DNA of 64,000 bases, from the NCBI GenBank assembly GCA_003513555.1, contig DOPG01000032.1, positions 1,263-65,262 on the forward strand, given 5' to 3'. Of the stretch, positions 25,876-35,405 are shown one piece after another. The DNA is from Rhodopirellula sp. GTDB lineage: Bacteria > Planctomycetota > Planctomycetia > Pirellulales > Pirellulaceae. Every line of letters begins with the position of its first letter. The stretch's first letter is position 1. The position numbers and the translations under genes were made by a program. Under the pieces are notes generated by a model. The model was not told where the DNA came from. It searched no databases and saw only the letters and a list, made by a program, of their open reading frames with translations.

Positions 25876-28284
25876 ATGCTCAAGACCTCTCCGTTCTCAC
25901 CTGAAGCATCTCTGCTCATGTCTTTAAGAAACGTTTTGTTGTTAGTGGCTCTTCTGACTCGAAGCCCATCACTGTTTGCTGCTGAACCAGCAAAAGCGGA
26001 AGCTGAGCTCAATAGCGATGGCCCCGCGGCTGGTCACAGTTATCACGGGGAAGCCTTCAATGAAGGACCGCGGCAAGCGGCAGTTCTGATTGAAGGTATG
26101 TCGCCCATCAAATTTGAAACCTCAGCAAAAACGCCCGCTGCTCAGAAGTTCATTGAGCAGGGAATCGCGCAACTGCATGGCTTTTGGTATTTGGAAGCAG
26201 AACGATCATTTCGACAAGCAGCCAAAGAAGACCCTGAACTCGCCATTGCCTATTGGGGCATGACAATGGCCAACGCTAACAATACAAGTCGCGCTCGAGG
26301 CTTTATCGATAAAGCCATGGAATTACGAAAAACGAATACCACGCGGAGAGAAACACTCTACATCGAAGCACTCGACCGATTGATTCCCAAGCCAAAGAAC
26401 GACGACAAAAAAGACGACAAAAAACCTGACCGCGAAGCAGAGCGTGAAGATAAAAAGAAGCGGACCGAACGCTACCTCAGTGACATGGAGCGACTGTTGC
26501 ATGATTTCCCTGATGATATTGAAGCTCGTGCCTTACTCGCCCTTCAACTTTGGCTTGCAGAACGCAGCGGTGTGAAGATAACCAGTCGCTACGCTGTGAA
26601 TGCTTTGCTAGGCGAAGTATTCACTGCCAACCCGATGCACCCCGCCCATCACTACCGAATTCATTTATGGGACTCTGCACGCCCGGACAATGCTGTTCAG
26701 TCAGCAGCGATGTGTGGACCTTCTAGTCCTGGAATTGCCCACATGTGGCACATGCCTGGTCACATCTATTCCAAGCTGAAACGATACAACGATGCCGCTT
26801 GGCAACAAGAAGCCTCGGCAAGAGTCGATCATGCTCACATGATCCGAACAAGATTGATGCCTGACCAAATTCACAACTTTGCCCACAACAACGAATGGTT
26901 AGTTCGCAACCTGATTCATGTCGGCCGTGTGCAGGATGCCTTGGATCTATCCCGCAATCTGATCTCGCTGCCCCAGCATCCTCGTTACAACACATGGAAC
27001 AAACGCGGCAGCTACAAATATGGTCGCCAAAGGTTGATCCAAACATTGACGGAGTATGCCCTTTGGGACGAATTGATCAAAGAAGCCGGTGGCAACTACC
27101 TGCAGCCCACAGAAGACGACACGCAGCAGGAAGAATGGCTTGGCTGGCTTGCAGTCGCACAATTCATGACGGGTGATACAAAACAAGCATCACGCACCCT
27201 GCGATCACTACAGCGTCGGAGCCTCGTGCTACAAACCACTGTCCTGGATCTCGAGGACCAGCAGGCGGACGAAGCAGAGAACAAAGACAAAACAGACGAA
27301 AAGCCGAAGGACTCTGACGAATCTAAGACCGCGGAAAAACCTGAGGAACAGGAGAAACCGAGTCCAACACTTGATGAAGTGAAACGACACATCACGCAAC
27401 TTGATCAAATCCTTGCGCGAGTCCGATCTGCCGAAGCAGTCAAAAAGAAAGACCTGAAGGTATTCAACGACCAGCTACCCAAAGGACGCTTGAATCCCTT
27501 GATTCAGGCACAATGGCAAGCAGAAATCGGTCAAGTCGACGAAGGAATCAAACTGGCCGAAAAGGCTGTCAAAGACAGTTCCAGCCAAGTTCGCCCGCTG
27601 GCGGTACTGGTCGATTTACTTTGGAAGAAGGGAAACAAAGACGAAGCAAAGAAACACTTTTCCACCCTGCAGAAAACGGCCAACGCTGCTGATCTTAATA
27701 CTCCAATGCTGGCAAAACTTGCTCCCGTTGCAAAAGCAGTTGGAGCAAAAACGGATTGGCGATTACCCGATCCACCAAAAGAAGACTTGGGTGATCGTCC
27801 CCCGCTGAACGAACTTGGCCCATTTCGATGGCAACCGTACCAAGCTCCCACTTGGGGCGCGAAATCACCGGATGGAAAACTGGTTGCAGGTGAAGAATTT
27901 GATGGCAAGCCACGCATCATCATTTTCTATCTTGGCTTTGGCTGCTTGCACTGCATCGAGCAGATCCACAAATTTTCACCACTTTATGATGACTACAAGA
28001 AAGCTGGGATCGATGTCGTGGCGATCAGTACTGAAACAGTTGAAGAACTTAATGAAGGGCTGAAAAACTATGGTGAAGCGATCAACATTCCGTTGCTGAG
28101 TAATGGTGACAAGCATATTTTCAAGCAATTTCGCTGCTGGGATGACTTTGAGGACCAACCTCTTCACGGGACCTTTCTGATTGACCATCGCGGCAAAGTG
28201 CGGTGGCAAGACATCAGCTATGAACCATTCAATGATGCAGAGTTCCTGCTGAAAGAGTCCAAGCGACTGCTAGCGTTGCCGTGA
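25876..28284 (+). CDS. TPR-like repeat protein fused to a C-terminal thioredoxin/redoxin domain
   Basis: An 802-residue exported protein. The signal peptide is most easily read from the second methionine (25918): SLRNVLLLVALLTRSPSLFAAEP. The middle is built of TPR-like helical pairs, starting with IAQLHGFWYLEAERSFRQAAKEDPELAIAYWGMTMA, and is interrupted by two Lys/Asp/Glu-rich linkers (about residues 174-195 and 456-500). The last 170 residues are a redoxin domain with GCLHC (Cys690, Cys693), cis-Pro-type HGTFLIDHRGKVRW and the usual strand order. Likely an envelope protein interacting with partners through TPRs and carrying out or sensing thiol redox. The start could be 25876 or 25918; neither has a clear ribosome-binding site. 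Confidence 0.88.
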   Translation: MLKTSPFSPEASLLMSLRNVLLLVALLTRSPSLFAAEPAKAEAELNSDGPAAGHSYHGEAFNEGPRQAAVLIEGMSPIKFETSAKTPAAQKFIEQGIAQLHGFWYLEAERSFRQAAKEDPELAIAYWGMTMANANNTSRARGFIDKAMELRKTNTTRRETLYIEALDRLIPKPKNDDKKDDKKPDREAEREDKKKRTERYLSDMERLLHDFPDDIEARALLALQLWLAERSGVKITSRYAVNALLGEVFTANPMHPAHHYRIHLWDSARPDNAVQSAAMCGPSSPGIAHMWHMPGHIYSKLKRYNDAAWQQEASARVDHAHMIRTRLMPDQIHNFAHNNEWLVRNLIHVGRVQDALDLSRNLISLPQHPRYNTWNKRGSYKYGRQRLIQTLTEYALWDELIKEAGGNYLQPTEDDTQQEEWLGWLAVAQFMTGDTKQASRTLRSLQRRSLVLQTTVLDLEDQQADEAENKDKTDEKPKDSDESKTAEKPEEQEKPSPTLDEVKRHITQLDQILARVRSAEAVKKKDLKVFNDQLPKGRLNPLIQAQWQAEIGQVDEGIKLAEKAVKDSSSQVRPLAVLVDLLWKKGNKDEAKKHFSTLQKTANAADLNTPMLAKLAPVAKAVGAKTDWRLPDPPKEDLGDRPPLNELGPFRWQPYQAPTWGAKSPDGKLVAGEEFDGKPRIIIFYLGFGCLHCIEQIHKFSPLYDDYKKAGIDVVAISTETVEELNEGLKNYGEAINIPLLSNGDKHIFKQFRCWDDFEDQPLHGTFLIDHRGKVRWQDISYEPFNDAEFLLKESKRLLALP

Positions 28285-28438
28285 ATTCGATTTGAACCAA
28301 AGGTCACCCGGTCGGATCTTCGACCTGCAAGCAGCATGACTGGCACAGCTAACAATGACGAGGTGCAGTCAACGACTCCCGTTGATGCTTCATCATCACG
28401 CTCAGTTTGATCAAGTCGCGTGCTCTTGCGAACCAATT

Positions 28439-29722
28439 TCAAAAACGGAATCCATCTTCGATTTGGCCGTTTTTGATGACGATGGGGATTCCATCACGAA
28501 CCTGCAGCACATCGTCTTCACCTTGGTTTTCAACGCCTACCTCATTGACGATATGCACGTTGGAACCAATCCTGCAATTTTTGTCAAGAATCGTTCCTGC
28601 GATCGTGGTTCCAGCACCGATTCCGACGGGCAGTACACCGTCGGCCAAGTTTGCAGGGTCTTCAATAAAATCGGCGCCCATCACAACGCTGTCTTTGATA
28701 ACAACGTTGTCACCAACCACAGTTCGCAAACCAATCACGCTGTTCGAAATAGTGACGTTTTGACCGATACGGCAACCATCTGCAATCAAGCTGCCGGATA
28801 TTTTGGTATCGCCCATGATCGTTGGCGGTAAGAATCTGGGTCGACTGTAGATCGGCGCTTCGGGAGTGCGAATATCAAATGGTGGCGCATTCCCCGCCAA
28901 ATTCAGATTTGCCTCATAAAAGGCACGAATCGTTCCGATATCCTCCCAGTATCCATCAAATAGGTGGACCTGAACTTTGTGGGAATTGATTGCCTCTGGA
29001 AATACTTCTTTACCAAAGTCTTGATGATCATTGCTGTTAAGCAGATCAACCATGGTTGCCTTGTTGAATATATACAGGCCCATACTTGCCAGACAATCGC
29101 GACCCCGACTGGGAATTCCGTGCGCGTCGATCCAACTGGCCTCCATTCGCACGCTCTCGATTTCCTGCTCGGTCTGAGGCTTTTCAACAAAACCGCGAAC
29201 CTGCCCGCGATCGTCAACTTGCATGATGCCAAGTGCCGAAGCGTCTTTCCGGGAAACAGGAATTCCCGCGATGGTAGCGTCAGCCCCCGATTCGATGTGC
29301 GTCTGCATCATCTCGCGAAAATCCATCCGATACAGTTGGTCACCCGAAAGGATCAGAACATGTTCAATCCAATCTTCTTCCAAGTGCACCAAGTTCTTTC
29401 GCACTGCATCAGCAGTGCCCTGGTACCAATCCGTTCCCTGATTGACAGTTTGTTGAGCAGCGAGCAACTCGACAAAACCACCATTAAAATGATCAAATGT
29501 GTAAGTTTGTCTCAGATGTCGATGCAGGCTTTCGGACAGGAACTGCGTGAGCACGTATGCCCGATTCAATCCACTATTGATGCAGTTACTGATGGGAATA
29601 TCGATCAGTCTGTATTTCGCAGCTAATGGAACAGCTGGCTTGGCTCGAATTTTCGTCAGCGGAAAAAGACGTGTCCCGCGGCCACCACCGAGGATCAGAG
29701 CGATGGTTTTAGAGAGATCCAT
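28439..29722 (-). CDS. glgC: Glucose-1-phosphate adenylyltransferase
   Basis: GlgC makes ADP-glucose from ATP and glucose-1-phosphate, the committed step of bacterial glycogen synthesis. The 427-residue protein has the nucleotide loop LILGGGRGTRLFPLTKIRAKPAVPL near the N-terminus, DIPISNCINSG, NQGTDWYQGTADAV, the catalytic-region GDQLYRMD and the GFVEKP motif. The C-terminal third is a left-handed beta-helix made of hexapeptide-like repeats (ISGSLIADGCRIGQNVTISNSVIGL). Length and motif set are normal. No other glycogen gene is adjacent. It is convergent with the TPR-redoxin gene, 154 bp apart. Confidence 0.97.
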   Translation of the reverse strand: MDLSKTIALILGGGRGTRLFPLTKIRAKPAVPLAAKYRLIDIPISNCINSGLNRAYVLTQFLSESLHRHLRQTYTFDHFNGGFVELLAAQQTVNQGTDWYQGTADAVRKNLVHLEEDWIEHVLILSGDQLYRMDFREMMQTHIESGADATIAGIPVSRKDASALGIMQVDDRGQVRGFVEKPQTEQEIESVRMEASWIDAHGIPSRGRDCLASMGLYIFNKATMVDLLNSNDHQDFGKEVFPEAINSHKVQVHLFDGYWEDIGTIRAFYEANLNLAGNAPPFDIRTPEAPIYSRPRFLPPTIMGDTKISGSLIADGCRIGQNVTISNSVIGLRTVVGDNVVIKDSVVMGADFIEDPANLADGVLPVGIGAGTTIAGTILDKNCRIGSNVHIVNEVGVENQGEDDVLQVRDGIPIVIKNGQIEDGFRF

Positions 29723-29813
29723 GAGAGAGACTCTGCTGGTAATACTTTGAAGATTGCTTGCCCACAGTTTTTAACCGGCAATCCGAAACTCCGATAGGCT
29801 CCGTTTTCAATCT

Positions 29814-30782
29814 TCACCAGTACTTCTCAAAACGAATGGTTCCCGGTCCTTGTGAATTCCCCTCATCGCTAAACCCAGCAGCCCTCAACAGTGGTAACAT
29901 TCCTGGGGTGGAAGGTGGATCTGCTCCAGGTGGCACGTAGCCGATCATGGCTGGATTTCCACACAAGAAGACATGGGTGTTCTTGGCAGAAAGCGGATCA
30001 CCGGCAGCTTCCGCGAGCTGCCCTGATGTAAAAAGTTGTTGCAAATATTGCTTGCCGACAAAGTTGGGATGAGACTCATCAAGATTTTCCGGATCTCTGG
30101 TCGTGAACGGCAAATAACGGTACTGAGAATACTGCCGCATCAACTCGGCATGCTCCACGGCATACGCGAGATCAACACGGCGGCGCACACTGGTGACATT
30201 AACGATTTTCCCCTGATGTCCTTCTGCAAGCAATTTAGCAGTCATTGCGTTATGAGGTGCTTCACCAGTTCCTGTTCCGAGCATCAACACGGTATCGTCG
30301 ACTCCCACGTCTCGCAGGGTGTAATGCCCGGTGATTTTCTTCTGAACTTCCAACCGATCGCCAACAGCAAACTCGAACAGTCTCGGGGTCAATACAGGCG
30401 GCTTGTTATCAGGTGAACTCGCCTGACGCACCAATGTGATATAGAACTCGAAATAGTCTAAGGAGGCAACTGGAGCGACTCGGCCATCAGCATCCAGCAT
30501 GGGGCAGGAAATCGAATATGCCCGACGCGTCAGCTTTCGGATTTTTTTCTCAGGAACCTCTTCGGGTTGGGTGCCCTGACACCTCCGCTCCCAATTTCCA
30601 ATTCCGAGTGCGACGTACTGGCCCGGCTCAAACTGCGGGATGGGGTTATCCGGACGAATCCGAAAGCGAGCCAACTCATCATTGGCATCAACTCGCTCGA
30701 TGATCGTTGCATTATAAAATTTTTCCCGAAGCTGAGTTGCCTCGGCGGCTTCCAGGGGTGCCGAACCGATCATGTCACTCAA
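29814..30782 (-). CDS. fpr: Ferredoxin-NADP reductase family protein
   Basis: FAD-dependent oxidoreductase exchanging electrons between NADP(H) and ferredoxin or flavodoxin. The FAD site RRAYSISCP (RxYS type) and NADP-binding LGTGTGEAPHNAM are present, with FLCGNPAMIG near the C-terminus. At 322 residues it is longer than E. coli Fpr (about 248), with extra sequence around the FAD domain (RCQGTQPEEVPEKKIRK) and in the NADP domain, as in several planctomycete and cyanobacterial-type homologues. The start ATG 30782 is followed by a non-conserved leader of about 20 residues. It lies downstream of no obvious partner; the upstream neighbour is divergent. Confidence 0.9.
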   Translation of the reverse strand: MSDMIGSAPLEAAEATQLREKFYNATIIERVDANDELARFRIRPDNPIPQFEPGQYVALGIGNWERRCQGTQPEEVPEKKIRKLTRRAYSISCPMLDADGRVAPVASLDYFEFYITLVRQASSPDNKPPVLTPRLFEFAVGDRLEVQKKITGHYTLRDVGVDDTVLMLGTGTGEAPHNAMTAKLLAEGHQGKIVNVTSVRRRVDLAYAVEHAELMRQYSQYRYLPFTTRDPENLDESHPNFVGKQYLQQLFTSGQLAEAAGDPLSAKNTHVFLCGNPAMIGYVPPGADPPSTPGMLPLLRAAGFSDEGNSQGPGTIRFEKYW

Positions 30783-31060
30783 TGTGGCTCTCCGCAGGAT
30801 TGATCGCTGAATCCATTTCCTTCCAAGCGTAACAAACGGCTCAAAACCCTAAAACTCAACAAAATATGCTCAGTTTTCGGGGCCGCATTTTAAACGCAAT
30901 CTCAATATAATGGATTCGGAAGTCCACATGCGGATGAACCGCAATCAGCTCCGCCCCACTGCCGAAACGGGCATTCTCGACGATTTTAAGGCACAAATAG
31001 CGATGGATACATCGAAAGGCTGCAACCGCACCACCTCCCTCTTTCAGCACCAATGGCGTC

Positions 31061-31064
31061 GGAG
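31061..31064 (+). promoter_or_regulatory. Shine-Dalgarno site fixing the start of the SHD1 protein
   Basis: GGAG at 31061-31064 lies 7 bases before ATG 31072. It supports a start there and not at ATG 30910, 54 codons upstream. A TATAAT at 30906-30911 overlapping the upstream ATG would fit a promoter, which also argues against the longer form. Confidence 0.65.
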
Positions 31065-31071
31065 CATCGCA

Positions 31072-32598
31072 ATGGCATCGCGAGTCGCGATCATCGCCGT
31101 GCTGTCAGTGGTCAGGATGTCCGCTGCACAAGCGGAACTCTGGACTGACCTGCAGGGCACTCACACGGTCGAAGCTCGGATGGTCGGATTATGGGGTGAC
31201 TCGGTGATCCTTGAGCTGACAGGTGGCAAACGCGTTGCTGTCAAACTGGAGGATCTACGCAGCGAAAGTCGTATCCAAGCACAGAAACTTGCAGTTCAAC
31301 TCAAAGCATCCCGCGCCGACCGCGTCTCAGAATTACAGGGAAACGCAGCAGCAGCTTCCGCTGCAGCCCCCCAACCACTTCCTAGGCCGGCTGATGCACC
31401 TGCTTACCAAGCTCCTCAAGCCAATGCCAGTGTCGCTGACTTCATAAACCAAATCGACGATGCAATCACTGACGGCCATCTGATAGCTGTTTACGATGCA
31501 TTGCCCCCGAGCTATCGGAAAGATGTTGACGATGTGGTGAAGCTGACAGCATCTCAACTGAATCAAGCTTCATGGCAGGGTTTAGTAGGTACTGCCCAGA
31601 GACTGGGTGATGTTATCGTTAATCACCAAACATGGTTCCTCTCAAGCCCTCGTATTCAAGCTCTGCCACCGAAAGATTTCGATGCAGTTGAGGAACAGAT
31701 TCTGCCGCTTGCTGATCTGATGCGAGTCGGACTGTCACCAGAAGCTACAAATTTGAATCAGCTGCAAACAGTCAACTTCGGTCAATGGTTAACTGCACGG
31801 GACAAAGTGATTGCTCCCTACTTGGCTCAACTGGTTGACCGAATCGGTTTGAGCATCGGTCGACAAGTCACCGTCAAGTCAGAAAAAGACGGAGTCGCGG
31901 TCATCAGTGTGGAACAAGATGGCGCATCGCGAGACATCCAACTTGTTTCCATTGATGGTTATTGGGTTCCCAAAACTATCGCTGACGAATGGGACGCAAA
32001 TATTGATTCACTTAAAGGCGATATCGCTGGTACCACTGGGATGATTGATTCACTGGGTGCCGTGGTGGGAGCCTTCAATCCTGCACTCAATCCACTGGCA
32101 AATTCGCAATCATCAGACCAATTCCATGGAGCGATGGATGGTTTGTTTTCGCCGACCGTTCAAACAGCTCTGATCACTCTCGCCACCGCTCTTGGCAAAA
32201 CTCCAGTCGTCGCCTCGAACCAAGGCAACGGACGTGGCAATAGCGGCTTCGGTGGATATAACGAAGGCTACGGAGATGAAATGGGCGATGACATGGGAGA
32301 TGAAATGGGTGATGACATGTCGGGTGGTTATGGTGGCAGCGGGGGCCCCGCCGCATTTCCAGGAGCCCCAGGGGGCGGATATGGCGGAAGCAATGGACGA
32401 CCTCCTTCGCCAGGAGCTCCCGGTGGACCTGGTGCTGGCGGAAGTAATGGACGACCTCCTTCACCCGGAGCACCAGGTGGCCCGGGAGCTGGCAGAAGCA
32501 ATGGACGACCTCCCTCTCCAGGAGCCCCAGGCGGACCCGGCGGCAGCAACGGACGGCCTCCTTCCCCAGGAGCTCCTGGTGGTCCCGGCGCCAGCTGA
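31072..32598 (+). CDS. Secreted SHD1-domain protein with Gly/Pro tandem-repeat tail
   Basis: From ATG 31072 the 508-residue protein begins with a clean signal peptide (ASRVAIIAVLSVVRMSAAQA) followed by an SHD1-like domain: ELWTDLQGTHTVEARMVGLWGDSVILELTGGKRVAVKLEDL. SHD1 was described in yeast Sla1 and is frequent in planctomycete exported proteins. The middle (about residues 115-400) is a helical region without a recognised domain. Next comes a GDEMGDDM duplication, then four NGRPPSPGAPGGPG repeats. The tail resembles surface or extracellular low-complexity segments. Function unknown; binding or structural roles outside the cell are plausible. A promoter-like TATAAT and the GGAG site support this start. 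Confidence 0.85.
   Translation: MASRVAIIAVLSVVRMSAAQAELWTDLQGTHTVEARMVGLWGDSVILELTGGKRVAVKLEDLRSESRIQAQKLAVQLKASRADRVSELQGNAAAASAAAPQPLPRPADAPAYQAPQANASVADFINQIDDAITDGHLIAVYDALPPSYRKDVDDVVKLTASQLNQASWQGLVGTAQRLGDVIVNHQTWFLSSPRIQALPPKDFDAVEEQILPLADLMRVGLSPEATNLNQLQTVNFGQWLTARDKVIAPYLAQLVDRIGLSIGRQVTVKSEKDGVAVISVEQDGASRDIQLVSIDGYWVPKTIADEWDANIDSLKGDIAGTTGMIDSLGAVVGAFNPALNPLANSQSSDQFHGAMDGLFSPTVQTALITLATALGKTPVVASNQGNGRGNSGFGGYNEGYGDEMGDDMGDEMGDDMSGGYGGSGGPAAFPGAPGGGYGGSNGRPPSPGAPGGPGAGGSNGRPPSPGAPGGPGAGRSNGRPPSPGAPGGPGGSNGRPPSPGAPGGPGAS
32389..32598 (+). repeat. Four tandem 54/48-bp coding repeats
   Basis: Units start at 32389, 32443, 32497 and 32545. Lengths are 54, 54, 48 and 54 bp, the last including the stop codon. 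Each encodes an SNGRPPSPGAPGGPG-type unit. Many synonymous differences separate the copies, so the array is not freshly duplicated and is under selection for protein sequence. Confidence 0.9.
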
Positions 32599-32638
32599 AC
32601 AGCTGCTTAAAAACGATTCGAAAATAATTTTGGGGCAA

Positions 32639-32656
32639 GCAATTATCAGTAATTGC
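32639..32656 (+). terminator. AT-rich stem-loop between the SHD1 gene and hemG
   Basis: GCAATTA (32639-32645) and TAATTGC (32650-32656) form a perfect 7-bp stem with a 4-base loop, 41 bases after the stop codon. No T tract follows, so this is only a weak terminator candidate. Confidence 0.3.
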
Positions 32657-32820
32657 GATGTGCAATCCCAACCAAACCAAGATGCAAGCCGAATCGCCCA
32701 CGGCTAGTCATATCTGCGAGGCCGACACCAAGATGTTGTCGGTGAATGAGTTGAAAGCCTCAAGCCACAAGCTTCCCAATTGTGAAACGGCTCTTCCAAT
32801 GAACACGGAGCTCCAATAGT

Positions 32821-34260
32821 TTGAACAAAACAACGCGCCGCCGCGTGGCCATCATTGGCGGAGGCCTCTCTGGGCTTTCGACTGCCGCTAAGCTGCATCG
32901 TCTTGATGATTCGGTTCAGCTGGTCTTATTTGAGAGTGGAACTCGTGTGGGCGGGGTCATCCATACGGAGCAGGTTGGCGAATTTCTGATTGACCACGGT
33001 GCGGACATGTTTTCCCAGAAACCGTCGGCAGCAATTGATTTTTGCCGTGAATTGGGGCTGGAAGACCAGCTGATCGAACCCAAATCCTCAGGTCGAGGAG
33101 CCCGAATCGTTCGGAACGGTCAGCTGGTACCCATTCCTGAAGGCTTTGTTCTGATGCGGGCGACACAGCTGTGGCCCATGCTCCGCACGCCGTTGCTGAG
33201 CCTGCATGGCAAACTGCGATTCTTGATGGAACGCTGGATTGCACCTCCCAAGACCGATGAAGACGAATCTGTATCGTCATTCGTCCAACGAAGAATGGGG
33301 CAAGAGGTTCTTGACCGAATCGTTGCTCCTCTGTCGGCTGGCATCTACACGGCAGATGTCACCAAGTTAAGCATGCAAACCACCATGCAAGCCATCGCCA
33401 TCATGGAAAAAAAATATGGATCACTTGCCCGAGCCACAGCGGTTCGACGCCGCAAAGGTGAAGATTCAGTCGAACGTGGCAGCACGGGTGCCCGCTATGG
33501 CCAATTCCGGGCATTTCAAAACGGGATGATTGGACTCATCAACGGTATCGCACAATCGTTGCCCGACGATTCGATCCATCTGAATTGCCCGGTGGAGTCG
33601 ATTCGTTCAATTGGTAATCAGTGGATCGTCACTGAATCAGGAACAGATCACAAGTTTGATCATGTGGTCGTCGCTGTGCCGCCCAAGGCGGCGGTCAATC
33701 TGTTAGAGCCCATTGCGCCACTGGCATCAGCCGAGTTGGCCAAGATCGAATCCGCATCAGCAGCGATCGTCGTGCTAGGAGTGTCAGCAACTAACATTAA
33801 ACGTCCCGTGAACACGTTTGGTTTTGTCGTTCCCATTTCTGAAAGGCGGAGAATTCTCGCAGGCAGTTTTGCGAGCCATAAATTCAGTGGTCGATCACCG
33901 GAAGACCACGTTTTGATCCGCGTTTTCATGGGTGGTGCAATGCAATCTGAGCTGCTGGAAAAGTCAGATGAAGAACTTACCACGATTGCTCAGGAAGAGC
34001 TGAGTGAGCTCATTGGACTGACAGGTGATCCACTAGTAAGCCGCGTCGTCCGCTGGAACGATGCCATGCCTCAATACCATGTAGGGCACGGTGATCGCGT
34101 CCGCATCATCGACGATGAAATTGGCAAGATTCCCGGCCTGTGGTTTACCAGCAACGCATTACATGGCGTCGGGATCGCCCCAGTGATCCAGCAGGCTGAT
34201 CAAGTTGCTCGTCAGGTCGTCTCCTCACTGAGTGAATCAGGCGACGCGTCTGACAGCTAG
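32821..34260 (+). CDS. hemG: Protoporphyrinogen oxidase (FAD-dependent, HemY-type)
   Basis: Oxygen-dependent enzyme that converts protoporphyrinogen IX to protoporphyrin IX, the penultimate step of heme synthesis. The 479-residue protein begins with the FAD-binding VAIIGGGLSGLSTAAKL and continues LFESGTRVGGVIHTEQVGEFLIDHGADMF, typical of the family. The C-terminal FAD signature GLWFTSNALHGVGIAPVIQQADQVA is also present. Translation is read from TTG 32821, with GGAG about 10 bases upstream and no better ATG. Its 3' end overlaps the convergent kinase gene by 24 bp. No neighbouring heme gene is seen. Confidence 0.92.
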   Translation: MNKTTRRRVAIIGGGLSGLSTAAKLHRLDDSVQLVLFESGTRVGGVIHTEQVGEFLIDHGADMFSQKPSAAIDFCRELGLEDQLIEPKSSGRGARIVRNGQLVPIPEGFVLMRATQLWPMLRTPLLSLHGKLRFLMERWIAPPKTDEDESVSSFVQRRMGQEVLDRIVAPLSAGIYTADVTKLSMQTTMQAIAIMEKKYGSLARATAVRRRKGEDSVERGSTGARYGQFRAFQNGMIGLINGIAQSLPDDSIHLNCPVESIRSIGNQWIVTESGTDHKFDHVVVAVPPKAAVNLLEPIAPLASAELAKIESASAAIVVLGVSATNIKRPVNTFGFVVPISERRRILAGSFASHKFSGRSPEDHVLIRVFMGGAMQSELLEKSDEELTTIAQEELSELIGLTGDPLVSRVVRWNDAMPQYHVGHGDRVRIIDDEIGKIPGLWFTSNALHGVGIAPVIQQADQVARQVVSSLSESGDASDS

Positions 34261-35190
34261 CGTGTTAGGGGACGGCTCGGATTTCAGACTGACTGATCGA
34301 TCGCTCAGCGGGAACCGAATCTTCTCCATCGCATTTCGCATGGCGACTGCATCACGAAACCGTTTTTTGGGACTTGGATCTATCGCCTTACGAATCAGTG
34401 CCACCAGATCACTGGAAAGCCCGCGCCGAAGTTTATTGAACGCGGGGAGAGACTCGAATGGGTACTCAGGAACCTCTCCAGCCAGAGCACGATAGATCAC
34501 GAGCCCCAGCGAAAACACATCACTACGGTAGGAAGGATGCCCCATAGCCTGCTCGGGAGCCATGTAACCCAATGTCCCCGAGGCTGAAACATCGTGAGCC
34601 CCCCGCTCGATTCGCGCTAAACCAAAATCGGTCAACTGAATCCCTTGCTCGGGAAAGAGAATAAAATTCTCCGGCTTGATGTCACGATGCAGAACTCTAT
34701 TTTCATGAGCATACGCCACAGCACTGGTCATTTGCACCACGTAATCGATGGCGGCAGCCCGAGAGATACGCCGACTCAACCGATCAGCCAAACTTTCTTC
34801 ACCTAACGGAAAAACAATGACAAAGTGGCCATCAATGAAGCGGGCGTCTTTGAGCGGCAGCACGCAGGGGTGATCCAACTTCGCCATGATCCGGACTTCA
34901 CGCTGCATGTCTTCCAGCGATTGCGAATTGCTGATGTACCGTTCGTCCGGTATTTTCAACGCCACTTTACGATCCTCAATCAGATCGTGCGCGGCAAAGA
35001 CCGTCGCAAAGCCACCCTCTCCCAAGCGTCGCAAAAGCCTGTATTTGTCCAGACGCCGACCAACACGAAGGGCAGCAGTTTCTTCACCTTCGGCACAGAA
35101 AATCTTCAGGGAGGGGGCCACAAGCATCTCATCGATCGCGTAACGAACCAAACCGTCAACTTGAGAAAATATCCAGATGAAGGACATCAC
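34237..35190 (-). CDS. Ser/Thr protein kinase, soluble, short form
   Basis: Eukaryote-type protein kinase of 317 residues with a complete catalytic set: glycine loop LGEGGFATV (from about residue 56), Lys79 in VALKI, HRDIKPEN (His168-Asp170), DFG (188-190) and GYMAPEQ. There is no membrane segment and almost no sequence after the kinase domain, so regulation must come through partners or the 45-residue N-terminal leader. Downstream starts such as Met22 are possible. The gene overlaps the end of hemG by 24 bp in convergent orientation, an unusual compact arrangement in an otherwise loosely packed region. Substrate unknown. Confidence 0.92.
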   Translation of the reverse strand: MMSFIWIFSQVDGLVRYAIDEMLVAPSLKIFCAEGEETAALRVGRRLDKYRLLRRLGEGGFATVFAAHDLIEDRKVALKIPDERYISNSQSLEDMQREVRIMAKLDHPCVLPLKDARFIDGHFVIVFPLGEESLADRLSRRISRAAAIDYVVQMTSAVAYAHENRVLHRDIKPENFILFPEQGIQLTDFGLARIERGAHDVSASGTLGYMAPEQAMGHPSYRSDVFSLGLVIYRALAGEVPEYPFESLPAFNKLRRGLSSDLVALIRKAIDPSPKKRFRDAVAMRNAMEKIRFPLSDRSVSLKSEPSPNTLAVRRVA

Positions 35191-35405
35191 TTCACACTAA
35201 GAAAAGAAACACTCTTTTCTGAGCAATATTTTTCCCGCTGACCTTTTTGGTAGATCGTCAAACTCATACCGGTCAGCACAGTTTTTCCGACGGTACCCAG
35301 AGTCCCTGTCCCCAAACACACTTCACCAGACGGCAAAGTCGTCACAGTTTAACGTCCAAGGACTTCCTGCAAACGCACACGGGGAGCTGATTCGCATTGG
35401 CTTTC

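Noticed and set aside
32328..32549. Minus-strand frame reading as a collagen-like GPPGAPGEGG repeat
   Set aside because: It is the reverse reading of the Gly/Pro repeat tail of the SHD1 protein, which has a signal peptide and ribosome-binding site on the plus strand.
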